From: Climacteris rufus
Lineage: Eukaryota; Chordata; Aves; Passeriformes; Climacteridae
DNA length: 64,000 bases
Direction: 5' to 3'
NCBI GenBank assembly: GCA_013398175.1
Contig: VZRZ01003178.1
Span: 6,730 to 70,729 of the forward strand
How positions within the stretch are numbered: position 1 is the stretch's first letter; every line of letters begins with the position of its first letter. Below are positions 20,881 through 32,215 of this stretch, piece after piece. Below the pieces are notes generated by a model that made no database searches, was not told the origin of the DNA, and worked only from the letters and a program-made list of their open reading frames with translations. A program made the translations under genes and the position numbers.

Positions 20881-23662
20881 GCACAATGGACTTGTTTGTA
20901 TGTATCAATCAGCCTGTTCATAAGCCATTTCTTTGAAACGGGTCTGAAACGTTGTAGTTAACATAACTGTGTGTTGCTTTGGTCTGTGGTATTTGTGTTT
21001 TTACTCAACCATGAATTAAGGTTTAGAATTTTTGTATCTAGGGGTGTAGAAATAGAAGTTTCATCCTAAAACAGGTGCTGTTGGATCGGCTGAGTTCACT
21101 GTTGGCTGCACAGGATTTTCATGTCAAGTGCAACCCTCTCTGCTCTAAAGCTGGAACTGCATGGCCACTGTGTTACCCAGTGGTGAAAGCACTGGTGGAG
21201 AGAATTCAGTGTACAATTAAACCTAATTGTTGTCACTTTGTTACTCTCTGGGAGAGGCCATGTGCCATGCGCAGGGTGTGCGTGTTTTTGGAGCATGGGT
21301 GGGTTTGTCTGCTCGTCCTGTCAGAGCTCAGCCTTCGGTTCGGGGAGGACTGCGCGGCAGCTCTGGTGAGTATGCTGGCAGCTGTGGGGGATTGTCTTGT
21401 GGGGTCTGCAGTTGTACTGTGTTACAGAAAACAGGCTAAAGGCGAGAGGGGCTATAAAGGCCATGCTGTGTGGTGGGAAGTGCACCAGGAAATGGCTGAT
21501 GACAAATGACAGCAGTACAGCTCTTTCCTCCAGAGTTCACAGGTGCTTCACTGGCTGCTGTGCCCAGCAAGCATGGGGCTGTACCAGCAATAGCTGAACA
21601 CAGTCTCTGCACACTTTTCCTTGCAGCCCTTCTGTGTCCCTGCTGCTGCTGCTGCTGCTGCTTGCACGTTCCTGCTGAATGCTCTGGCAAACGCGGTGGT
21701 TGTCGTGGGGGTGTGGCTGGTTTGCAGAAAGGTGATTCACCTGAGGATGGGAGGGAAAGGGATCGATGGCAGCAAATAAACACTGCCCACTATTGTTAGT
21801 ATTTCGTGACCACTGTGCTGGAGAGCAAGGTGAGGGCTTGCTAAACCAGCATCAAGCAATGACAGCAGATCATAAAACAGGTGGGGCAGAAATTGCAAGT
21901 AAATCCTGCCCTTAGATGGGGAAGCTGTTTCCTGGAGTGGGTGATCCTCCTAACTCAGTTTGGCCAGCCCCTTAATGAGAATGGCTTGTCCTTTTCCTCT
22001 GGTGTGACAGTAAGTACAAGTAGCTCTTTGGACATCAGGATCTCTGGATTGGTCTTGTTCATTGAACAGCGTTCTTGTCTTGGAGAACCTGGAGCAATGC
22101 TCCTAGTCATTTCCATAGCCATGTCCTGCTATACGGATGTATGTGTTATAGATACCTTGAAAACAATGAAATGTGTTCCCCCAGCTTGGTCAGGTAGGCA
22201 GGGCTTCCACAGCCCCCTACCCCTGACGCAGGACATGGGCGTTTTTCTTTCGTCATCTGCGTGTGAATTGGCAGAGCTCGATGTTTCAGTAACCTCAGTA
22301 GCAGGGGAAGGTGTTTTGTGTCACCTGTATGAGAACCTGGCGACACGGCCATATTTCTTGCTGTCCAGATCACAAAGCACTATGGGGTTCCTATAACTTG
22401 ACTGTTGGGGACCCCATCTAGTCTTGATGTCTTGCTGCCCAAGGTACTGGTAAGAAAAGATGCTGCAGCTGAGTAAGTTTGGAGTGACCATAGCACACCT
22501 TTTAGAAGGTTGAAGAGCTGGGGGAAGCGTGTCAGAGCTGGGCTTTGCCAGCTCATTGCGTGTTACGTGTAACAGGTTGTTGGGCTATAAAGGAAACATC
22601 CCAACCACTATGAAAATGGCAGGTTGGCTGCAAGTTTGGGAGCATTTGGATTTAGGGTGCCAGCCCCTGTGTGTTACGTATACCCGAAGGATGTTCATGT
22701 CTGCTTTTGGCTGGGTTTTTTTCTGGTTTCTCTTAGTCCATTTTGCCTAATACTGCCAGCTCGCCATCTTTAAAATAAGCACAGAAGCAGAATTCCTTTG
22801 CTCCCTATATTTGTGTGGTTGGTTACCCTTTTTAGAATGAAAGGTTGAAGGTTTGGGAGCTGTGTAGAATAAGACAATGAAAATGAAAAGCAGAATCAGC
22901 CAAGTGTGCATTGTATCTGCTAGTATCATGCATTTTCCTAAATCCCCCTCCCTAGTGACTATTCTCTTGTTTGGGCTGGATCTTAAGTAAACTTTATGGC
23001 CTTGCATCATCTCTGCTGCCCCTTCCTAAACTCCTGATTTCAAAAGGTAAGGAGGTTATGGTGGGTTGTTGTTCTGCAGGCTCACTTCATGGCAGCAGCA
23101 GTAACTGTGTTTGCTCTTTCTTGCCTGTTAACAGCTCCTGCTTTTTGTCAACCAAGGGAACTTCTGTGGCTGTCGTGCTTGAGTTCACATACCTTGTTTA
23201 CACATATTTTACAAATTTGTTATTATTGCAAGGTATACAGGTTGTTTCACTGTTATTCCTTCTCCCCTCAGAGGAAATCCATGACTTCTCAGGCAACTGT
23301 GTTTGATTTAACTGTAATTTTATTTGGATTCATCCTTGCAAAAAATTTGATCAGAAATTTGACAGTTCCTGCCACAGAAAAAGAAGCTTAGGTGGTAGTG
23401 GTGGTGTTGGGAGGACTCCCTGTTGCACATCCAGGTATCTGAAACAGGTGTGGGGCCAGTGGAACAGTGTTGCTTGGGAATTGTTTTAGCTTAACAAGGA
23501 AAGATTTGTGCAATTGGTAGTGAGTTTCAGTCAACTGGAGCTGTCAATGGATCCAACAAACCATAGGTTTTTACACTGATGCTTTATGATGTTTGTCAGA
23601 AGTCAGTTCTATTTCATAATTAGATTTTTTTGTCTTCTTTTGCTTCAATCCCCGTTCACTTA
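20881..23662. other. Intergenic stretch, no gene supported
   Basis: Open frames of up to 171 codons occur on both strands, but they begin at non-ATG codons or show low-complexity, Cys/Leu-rich translations without recognisable domains. The only feature noted is a short TGC triplet run at 21641-21660. Confidence 0.7.
21641..21660 (+). repeat. Short (TGC)n microsatellite
   Basis: Six to seven perfect TGC units in a row in non-coding DNA. It is short enough to be stable, and no function can be inferred. Confidence 0.85.
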
Positions 23663-23723
23663 GGAGCTGGACTCGGTGATCCTTGTGGGTCCCTTCCAAC
23701 TCAGAATATTCTGTGGTTCTGTG
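23663..23723 (+). mobile_element. CR1 retroposon 3' end fragment
   Basis: About 60 bases matching the 3' end of avian CR1: ggagctggactcggtgatcc, then gtgggtcccttccaactcag, then the degenerate 8-base tail units (attctgtg/gttctgtg). It is truncated at the 5' end, as is usual for CR1, and inserted in + orientation. It is the same subfamily style as the fragment near 42.5 kb. Confidence 0.85.
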
Positions 23724-23774
23724 TATTTACTATGTTTGTCCACAACACTTCACAATAGAACTGGTGGCAAACTG

Positions 23775-24350
23775 GTAGATCCAATGAAGTGTGGCCAGCA
23801 GGTCAAGGGAGGTGATTCTCGCCCTCTACTCTGCTGTTGTAAGAGCCCACCTGGAGTGCTGAGTCCAGGTCTGGAGTGCTCAGCACAGGAAAGACACAGA
23901 CCTGTGGTGCAGGTTCAGAGAAGGGGCACAAAGATGGCCAGAGGGCTGGAGCACCCTATGCTCCATGAGGCTGGAGGCAGAGAGAGCTGGGGTTGTTTCA
24001 GGGAGACCTTAGAGCACCTTCCAGCACTGAAAGGGAGCCTACGGGAAGGCTCGAGGGACTTTTCACAAGGACATGCAGTGACAGGACATGGGGCAATGGC
24101 TCCAAACTGCAAGACAGTAGGTTTAGATTAGGTGTTAGGAGGAAAATCTTTACTGTGAGGGTTGTGAGACCCTGGATTAAGTTGCCCAGAGAAGTTGTGG
24201 AGGCCCCATCACAGAAGTGTCCAAGGCCAGGCTGGATGGGGCTCTGAGCAACGTGGTTTAGTGGAAGGTGTCCCTGTCCATGGCAGGGGGATTGGAATTA
24301 GAAGATCTTCAAGGTCCCTTCCAAGCCAAACCCTTCTATGATTCTATGAT
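23775..24350 (+). mobile_element. CR1 non-LTR retroposon, 5'-truncated, about 575 bp
   Basis: Recognisable CR1 segments occur in order: gtggccagcaggtcaaggga, gtgattctcgccctctactc, agggctggagcaccc, a tactgtgagggttgtgag stretch, gttgcccagagaagttgtgg, gtgtccctgtccatggcagg, and the end gtcccttccaagccaaaccc with attctatg tail units. These belong to the 3' part of the CR1 reverse-transcriptase gene and its 3' UTR. The copy is non-coding. It appears to lack roughly 25-30 bases between ggttgtttca and gggagacc relative to the usual consensus as I remember it. Confidence 0.92.
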
Positions 24351-27300
24351 GTAAGGTAGAGAATGACAGTCATAGAAATGTAATGGATGGGACATGATTG
24401 TACTCATATTTGCATAAACCTTCTGTATGCAGCATTAGGACAGGACTACTGGATAGTTCAGGACTACCAAAATCTCTTGGATTGTACTGGATACCATGGG
24501 GACAGAAGGGTAATCTTTCCAGGTCGAGAGATTTAAGTCCTCTCCTGCAGCGCAAGTTCAAGGCCCACCAAAAGTGCTCTAGAGCCAAAGATTAGCCTTG
24601 GACCATCCAGTAGGTGACAGTCCAGAAGGGATTGCCTTCCCATAACACCAACCCACTAATGCTTCAGCAGACAACATTTCCCACGTTCAGATCCAGCCTT
24701 GGGTGTGCCTTGGGTTAACCAGTTGGGTTAAACTCTCCCGTCTGACCCTGCTGATGCCAGGACCTGTTTGCTCTGAGCCATTACAGCTTTGCTCTAATGA
24801 CAAAGTCTGTCAGGATGGACCGGACATACAGGACTTTCTGAGACTTGAAGAGGGGGAAACCCAAAGAGGGAAAAGCTTTGAGGAGTGTTTGGTAGGAAGA
24901 GAAAGTGTTTGCTGTCAGGTAGTGAGAACACACAGTAAGGGATGAGCTGATCACTATCTCATGCCTATTCGTGTGTCACACTTCTCTGTTTGGCTGGGCA
25001 AAATTACTCTGTCAGTAAAAGTGATGTAATAAAACATTATGGATAGTGTTATTAGACTGACCAGGAATTAGTTCATAGGTGCATACCGCTTCTCACAGCA
25101 CTGTCAGGCAGAGCACTTGGATACCATGTCAATGGCATCAAGCATCCAGTTAAATGGTACACCTCCCTGCTGGGAAATATTTGGGTCACACAGTCCTCCT
25201 GCTCTCTGCTTCCATCTGCAGTGTTTAATGTTTTAGCCCATATTCAACTCTTTAACTTAAAGGGCTCTTTCAATATCACACTGCCATGCCATGCAGCTGA
25301 CCTGCACACAAGATGCAGCTGCTGCCCCGGGAGAGAAGTGTCTGCAGTCTGGAAAAAGACACATCCCAACTCGTGCTATGGAGCTCACAGTGAGCAACAG
25401 CCCCGAGCAGTGCTCCCAGCAGGAGCTGCACCAAAGTAGCCAAGAGCAGCCCTGCTGCTGGGAACCAACATCCCAACACTGACGCTGCTTTGCTGCTGTG
25501 GTTGCTGAACTGGGTGACATCACTAGTGATGTTTCTGTCCTGTTACATCAGAGCTTGTGCACAGCAAGTACCAAAGGGGACAGGACTCAGGGAGAGGGAA
25601 ATGGAAGACAAAATTCAACCCTGGTGGTGTTCTCTCTGCCTGCAGCACTCTAACGTTTCCAGTGATGGTATTCCCTGCCCCTTAGGTTCTGTTGAAAAGC
25701 CGAGGTGTATCCCACTGCCCACACACACTTGGGGATTAATCACCAATGGAAAAATGATCCATCAGGCTCTCTTAGTCTGACTCTACCTTGTAAGTACCTA
25801 GATGGTAATCTCTATCTGCATCCCTGGTCTTGTTGGACACAGACACTGCTTAGATGTGTGTCTTTGGAACTGTGCTTTGTGTAAGACCCTTTGGGATAAG
25901 AGCTGTCCTCTCTAACTGCATTTCTGTGGCACAGTCAGATTTCTTTAGAACATAACTTGAGTTCTGAATTTCCTAGGTTTATCATTCTTGTTCTGAGAGA
26001 AAACTGCGTTATCCTTGTGGTGTTTTAATCCTTATAAGTACCTAGGTATAGTCTTGACTTCAAAATTCAGATGACTGAATTCTGATTGTAAGCAGTTAGC
26101 TTCAGCAGGTTACTTGGACTCTGTTCCTTTCCAAGGTGTTTGCAAGAGAATTCATACTTTGCTATAGAAATATTTTTCAGAATGCTTTTCTTTCCTCTTA
26201 AGTTTGTGAAGAAACCCTGAAGTGAATAGAAGTCAAAGCAAGATTTTCTCCATTTCTAAAGCCAGCTTGCAAAAATGTTCCAAGTTGCAAAAAGGTAAAA
26301 CTTAATTGATCCACAGCAGTGCAAAATCTTTGAGGCTGACTTTGAAATACAATTTTTTACAAAGTAATAACCTCCCATTTTTTAACAAACTAGCAAATAA
26401 AACCATGAGGCTGACTATGCTAAAGTTTCCCTAAAAATCAGCGTAGAGAAGCAGGCATTTTCAGAAGTTCATTTTCAGGATATAATGTGACCAGATGGAA
26501 CTTAACCCATCTTTAGAGAAAAGCCTCAAAATGAATTTTAAAGAAACAAATAAGAAACTCAAACCCTGCTTTTATCTGCCCCAAGCAAGCCAGCTGGCTC
26601 CTCTCACCTGCACTTCGGTTTAGTTTAGCGGGATTTTGCATCTGGAAATTGCTCTGTGAAGTGCTTGCTGCATTTTACTGGTTCATCTTCCACGCCCACA
26701 CTGCTTACAGGTGTAGGTATTGCAAGCCAGGCTCCAGAGGGGGTTCAGTAACACCGAATGAAGTGACACACACTGTCTGCAGTGACACCGTGTTTCTCCC
26801 TGCACTTGCCTGTGCCAAGGCCAGAGCTGGCACCTGCCAGCTGCAGCAATTTGTGCACGGTTAGAGCCGAGGTGTGACTCGGTGCTGTGCCTGGGGTCAG
26901 GCCATGCCTGCAAGGAGCTGCTCGCTGCCGCGCACCTGGCCCTTCAGAATGCAGCCTCTGCCCTACGGCAGGATATTGGGAGCGGTGCTGGTTGGTACCA
27001 AGAGCAAAGATCTCCAAAAGCCACAACGCCTAAGGCAGCTTTGCTCTAACGACAGCTTCTCCTCCCCCTTTCCCCTTTGCTTTTCTGGACAAGCTTTTTT
27101 ATCCATTGACTGTTACCATTCCCAGCACAAGGTGGCACTCGGATTCCAAGAGAGGGATTACTCAGCCCCGCAGCCCTGCTCCCAGTTAAGAGACCAGCGT
27201 GCGTTACTTACAAGCTGTTGGGCCATTTTTTGTTTTGTACTGTGAGGTATCCCGGGAGTGCATCTGAGCGTTACCTGGGGGAAGAAAACAACCAGCCATG

Positions 27301-29127
27301 CTAGGCAAGGGCAGTCGGGGGAAAACTTGATGCTGAATGCTGCTGTGCTCTTGCTAGTTTTAATCCTTTTTGCATTCCGGCAGGAGTTTCCCCCTTCAGC
27401 ACTTTACAGCTTTCTCCGTGCCTGTCTCTCGAGTTGCTGCTGTTTCCATTAGTCAGAACAACTCCTGCCAAGGGCAGGCAGGCTGTGTGTGCTGCCGTGC
27501 CTCGCATCCTGCCGGGACCCACTTGCCACTGTGTTAAAGGTCCTCATGGAAGGGGCACTTCAAGTACAGGAGCAATGGGGCACGAGGGGAAAAGAGCAGA
27601 AAGAAGTAAGCAGTGTATCATCCTCCTCTCATCCCCTGAGTCTATAGGAATTCTTTCTTGGTCGAGATCCAGCATTAACACTTGCCTCAGGAATGCCGTA
27701 TGGGTTCTAGAGAAGGGGGAAGGGTTGTTGGCTGGTCTTACAGCTCCCAAAATCAAATGAGAGCAAGTTGGCTGCTGCCCCTGTTGCTATGCAGTATTAT
27801 TAAATTAGTATTTGCTATGGAGTTGCACCTCCATGCTATGTACTATCAGCAGTAGAAAGATCCTAAATCCCACGGCAGCATCTCTTTCTGGAATATTGAA
27901 CTCTCTCATGACACTCTCTCATTCTACCCTCTCTCTGACAGGGTAGAATATTTTCTGTGAAGTCTTAATGAAAATTATGGATGAATACAAACAGTGAAAG
28001 ATACAGCTAAACACCACCTGACCTTCCTTCAGTCCAGGCTATGTGGCCCTTTTCCTTTGTTCTGCTCTCACAGAAACAATGAGGTTTAGTTTCTGGACTC
28101 TTACTTTTGCCCATGCCTTTTTTAGATCAAGAATTTCCCAGAACAACACAGCAATAATCTACCACATGTCCCAATGGTCTTGAAGGAGATCAGAGTTACA
28201 GTGGCAAAGAGATGGAGGCATAAAAATATGAACAGTCTTCCTTGAGGAAACACAGCAGGGACACACTGAAAGAGCACTTAGCTCCCCAACATTTCTTAGT
28301 GCAAAGAAAATACCTTCTGTGCAGGTTTAAGAATTCCCTGACTGGCTGGGATGTCCAGTCAGGGGTCATAGTTGTGAGAGATGCAGGAAATCTTGGTTGG
28401 CTATTACAAGCTGTTTGTGTGCCCTTGCACTGGATCCCAGAATCCCAATTTTGCTTCTTTAGAAAAAGCAGAACACCCAAATGCTGATCTGCTCTGAAAG
28501 TCTGGCTTAGGTTGGTTGCTCCAGAAAGTCAAATTGACTCACAGAAAGGAAGGTGAGGAGAGAGGAGGCTCTACCAAACCTACAGCACATTTTGATGCTT
28601 TTAATCAGTGACTGAGTAGTCATAGCTATCAGTGGGTTAAGGGCCCTGAGAACTGGGCTTTTCCACAGCTTGCTGAGAAATGCCTCTGCCAGAAGTAGCA
28701 GGCCAAAGGAGGCAGAAGGGAGCCTGCCCCCCACTGCAGCCCACACAGTTTGCCCACATGGTCTGTGGCCGAGGTGGGTTGGTGAGGAGCACAGGGCTGT
28801 GCACTGTGGAGCCTGAGGCTGCCATCTCATGCTGCAGTCCCAGCAGCACAGGGGCAGTCTCTGGGGAAAAGGAGCGGTTTGAGTGCCTGGGAATCAAGAC
28901 AACTTGGCTGCATTGCTCAGGGAAGATTGCAATTGGTGTTATTTTTTATAGTCCTGAACTTTTCTACTTTATTATATTTATTACTTCTCCTGTTCTTGTG
29001 CTTCCTTGAGACTCAACTTACTAAACTTGCCTTACACATCACCAAAGCATTTGAAGTCTGGCCCCTGATCTGTATTCTGCCTGCAAAACAGATGATGCTG
29101 CCCATCACCTAAGAAAGCCTGTACGTC

Positions 29128-29215
29128 CAATAAAGCTGTAAGCTCCTTAGGGCAAGGACTTTTCCTAGTTATGCAAAATTTTGTGTATGGAGTATAGAAT
29201 TAGGTACCTGTAACT
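29128..29215 (+). repeat. Possible ancient L2/MIR-like repeat remnant
   Basis: The phrase gtaagctccttagggcaagg followed by a T/C-rich stretch resembles the 3' region of old amniote L2/MIR-type repeats (taagctccttgagggcaggg in mammalian copies, from memory). It is heavily diverged and the borders are unclear. Confidence 0.3.
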
Positions 29216-30701
29216 CACACAGTTAGAACAGTAAAATTATTAGCTTGTAGAAGACATAGAATAACAGTGACTTTCCTACATTCCTTTGTATCTTTTGGAA
29301 AAGCTTCCACCCCACCTCAACCTACCACAGCTGTACAAGTGAGACTTGCACCTCTTTTGTGTAGCCAAGCAGATGCAGTTGCAGCCAACAAGAATCCATT
29401 TAGCCTAATCAGATGTTGCAAATCCATTATGATTCTCTTGTTGGCACCTGTAGACACAAAAAAATGATGTGCCTCTTACAGGGCCTGACTCATGGTGGGG
29501 CTTCCCACTGCTTGGCAGGCAGGAGTGACTGCAAAACGGTGTAAGAAGGAGGAGTCTTGACTGTGGAAAGCAGCTGTAAAGCCAAGAGGAATGGCTCTGT
29601 GTCTTGTGACCTTTGCTGATTTCGTGATTGCCTGACGTGGTATCATCTGATGACTCTCACAGACTATTAAGAATCAAGCAAAGCTTTTTTACATCCCTGC
29701 ATCGGCAGGATGAAAGGTTCCACAAAGCTCTGGTAGCACGTGCAGGTAGACAAGGTGGATGGCTTTGGTCAAACTCCAGGGATTCAGAAAGTATTGTTTG
29801 GTTTTCTTACAGCCCTGCCACTGCTTTCTGCTTACAGACAAGCCTGTCCCCCTCTCTGTAAAATGGAAATTGTTTTTCTCATATTTAATTGTGTGCATTT
29901 AAATCATTGCTTTTCCACAGCAGAGATCACCAACTGGGACAGGATTTAGAAGGAAGAGGGCATTATTCATACACCAGTATCAGCCAGTATGGTATATATG
30001 CTCATGAGCTGTTAAGCCCAGCAGAGCCTTTCACCTCTCCAGGGCTGGTTCATGTGGATATTTGCTGGCTGCAGTAACATGCCATTTTTCACCAGCTGGT
30101 TCTAATCTTATTGCAAGATCTTCTGAGCTAGCTTCACTGCAAAGATTTTAACTGCACTTTGGAATCTTAAAGGAGCAAAGATTAGGTAAGTGGTAAATAT
30201 TTCTCAGCATGACAGTATGTTTCAAGGTGGTTGTTCCTTTTCCTCACTCACAGACTCTGGAATTTATTTCTTTGGCTGAAGTTGTCAGTCTTTACCAGCA
30301 CTAAAGACTGGAACTGATTATTTCTGTCCAATTCCCAGCAAAGAGGAAATTGTATTCCAGCATTCACCCTGAAAAGTGCTTGCAAGGTTTCCTGGATGCT
30401 TGCCTGTTGCACCACTGGACAATTCCAGTGGTTTGAGAGTGGAGGATGGTCTGGGTGGTGCTTGGAAGCAGCACCAAGCAGGGAGCAGACAGTGTTGCTG
30501 TTGTCTGGCAGGCTGGAGCAGTGCTTAGCTGTGCACCACCCTGGGCTCCTCTAGCCAGGACACAGCCTGTCCAGGAAGGGCACCACAGGGTTCTTGCACC
30601 TTGCCTTCTTCAACTTGAACCTGGAAGCAGGGGCCTCTCTGTCTGTGAGCTCTGTGGGTGCATTGTTTGCTTGAAGAAATGGCCTGGGTTGTGATTATAT
30701 G

Positions 30702-30715
30702 TATATATATATATA
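30702..30715. repeat. (TA)n microsatellite
   Basis: A short perfect TA run in AT-rich intergenic DNA. Confidence 0.8.
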
Positions 30716-31534
30716 ACTAATTTTTTTTAGCAAGTTTTCCCAGGGGAGGGAGCAGTCCACACAAATGATGTTGAGGAGAATGAATTATCTTATTCCAGCT
30801 CCAGCTTAACCATGCTTGCTGTGTTGCTGTGAATGCCTTCTTTCCTCATGCTCAGCATCACCTCCTTTTCCTTCACCTTCTGACTCCCCTTGTAACGTTG
30901 CAACACCTCCAGCTGTGCTGGCCCTTCGAGGCTGGCATTCAGGAGAGGAATTGCACTTCTTTGCTCTGGAAGCTGCCTTTCCCACCACAGTGCACCCCAA
31001 GGCTGCCCTCGGTGCCTGGCCCCACAGCCCACATGTCCAAGTCAGTTCATTCCCAGCGCTGTCCCGCTCGCCTCCGGCCCGAGCCACGGGGCAGTGGCTC
31101 AGCAGCAGCTCCAGCGGTCACTATGGTGACAGTGGTCAGGCAAAGCAGGACATCGGTTAATTCAGGAATTTAGGGCTGCTTTGCAGAAAATCTCCTTTTA
31201 ATTCTAGCAATAGTAACTTCCAGAGGCTTGCTGCTGCTTAGGTATCCATTTGGAGGTTGACTGCTTCCCTAGCAGACGATTATATTTCCAGTGACATATG
31301 CATAGAAAAACAGAGGAAAGTTGGGGGTTGTGGAGTTCAAAACCACTGCTGCCAAAGTTCCTGTCTTCATGGTGTCTTTTGTTGTATCAGGAAAAGTTCC
31401 AAAGCACAGTAGCCTGGTTACCACTTAAGGAATGGATTGTGGTTTCTTGTTGACTTACTTTGCTATTTATTCCATCCTTTCTTTCTTTTTTAAAGAACCA
31501 AGAGGGGATATAACAGAGCTAACCTTGTGATAAT

Positions 31535-31735
31535 CAAACCTCTGCTGCATTGTGTCCCAGTGCACCTGATAGAAACCATCTACTGACGCACGCTGGGATT
31601 CTTAGCACTGCTGTAAGCTGAACCACTCTGGGAAAACTTCCAAGGAATAATGGGTGGAATTCTTAAGGACAGGATGAGGAGGACAGCACAAGGTATCTGT
31701 TCAACAGCATTCCTGGGAAACTAGTGTGCCAGAGA
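31535..31735 (+). repeat. Direct repeat copy A (about 175-200 bp)
   Basis: Shares ordered blocks with copy B about 480 bp downstream: aagctgaaccactctgggaa, then ttctnaaggaca, gcaaggtatc and aacagcattcct. The match extends upstream through a diverged ctgata...gctg stretch. The two copies are clearly homologous but only moderately similar. No coding potential was seen. Confidence 0.75.
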
Positions 31736-32009
31736 GGCTGTCACAGCAGTGACTGGCATGAATAATAGTGTTACTCTATTTTGGTAAGCCAGTGGAAAGA
31801 TCGGAGAGGTTTTGTGTGTGGATGACCCTCAAATTAAGGGCAAAACTGAAGTAGAGGATTTTGCAGCAAAAACTTGAAGTTATATAGCTGTTAGGGTTTT
31901 CGCTGTTTTCACTGGATGAGATCTGCAGCTGTCTGCTTAGAGATGGTCATCTCTGGTAAAGCCATTCCCTGAGACGGATGCAGTCTTTTAAGAGCACATA
32001 GTTGCAACA

Positions 32010-32215
32010 ATTGCATCTCTGCACTGTGCTATCTCTGAATGTCTGATACAAAGAAGACTAGAGACACATGCTGTGATTTTTAATGCTACTGTCAGCTGAA
32101 CCACTCTGGGAAATTTTCCAGGGAGCATCGGGCAGAGTTCTGAAGGACAGATTGAGGACAGAGCAAGGTATCAGTGCTAACAGCATTCCTAGGAGACTAC
32201 TGTGCTAGAGCCATA
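32010..32215 (+). repeat. Direct repeat copy B
   Basis: Diverged partner of the 31.5 kb copy in the same orientation: cagctgaaccactctgggaa, ttctgaaggacag, agcaaggtatca, aacagcattcctagga. Either an old local duplication or two copies of an unrecognised interspersed repeat. Confidence 0.75.

Larger units (their letters stand above)
24351..31534. other. Intergenic stretch, no gene supported
   Basis: No exon series, RNA gene or recent repeat was recognised. A probable ancient repeat remnant sits near 29.13 kb and an AT dinucleotide run at 30702-30715. Open frames here are short and lack domain features. Confidence 0.65.

Noticed and set aside
21881..22396. 171-codon open frame downstream of KMT5B
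   Set aside because: Non-ATG start and a low-information Leu/Ser/Cys-rich translation. No homology was recognised.
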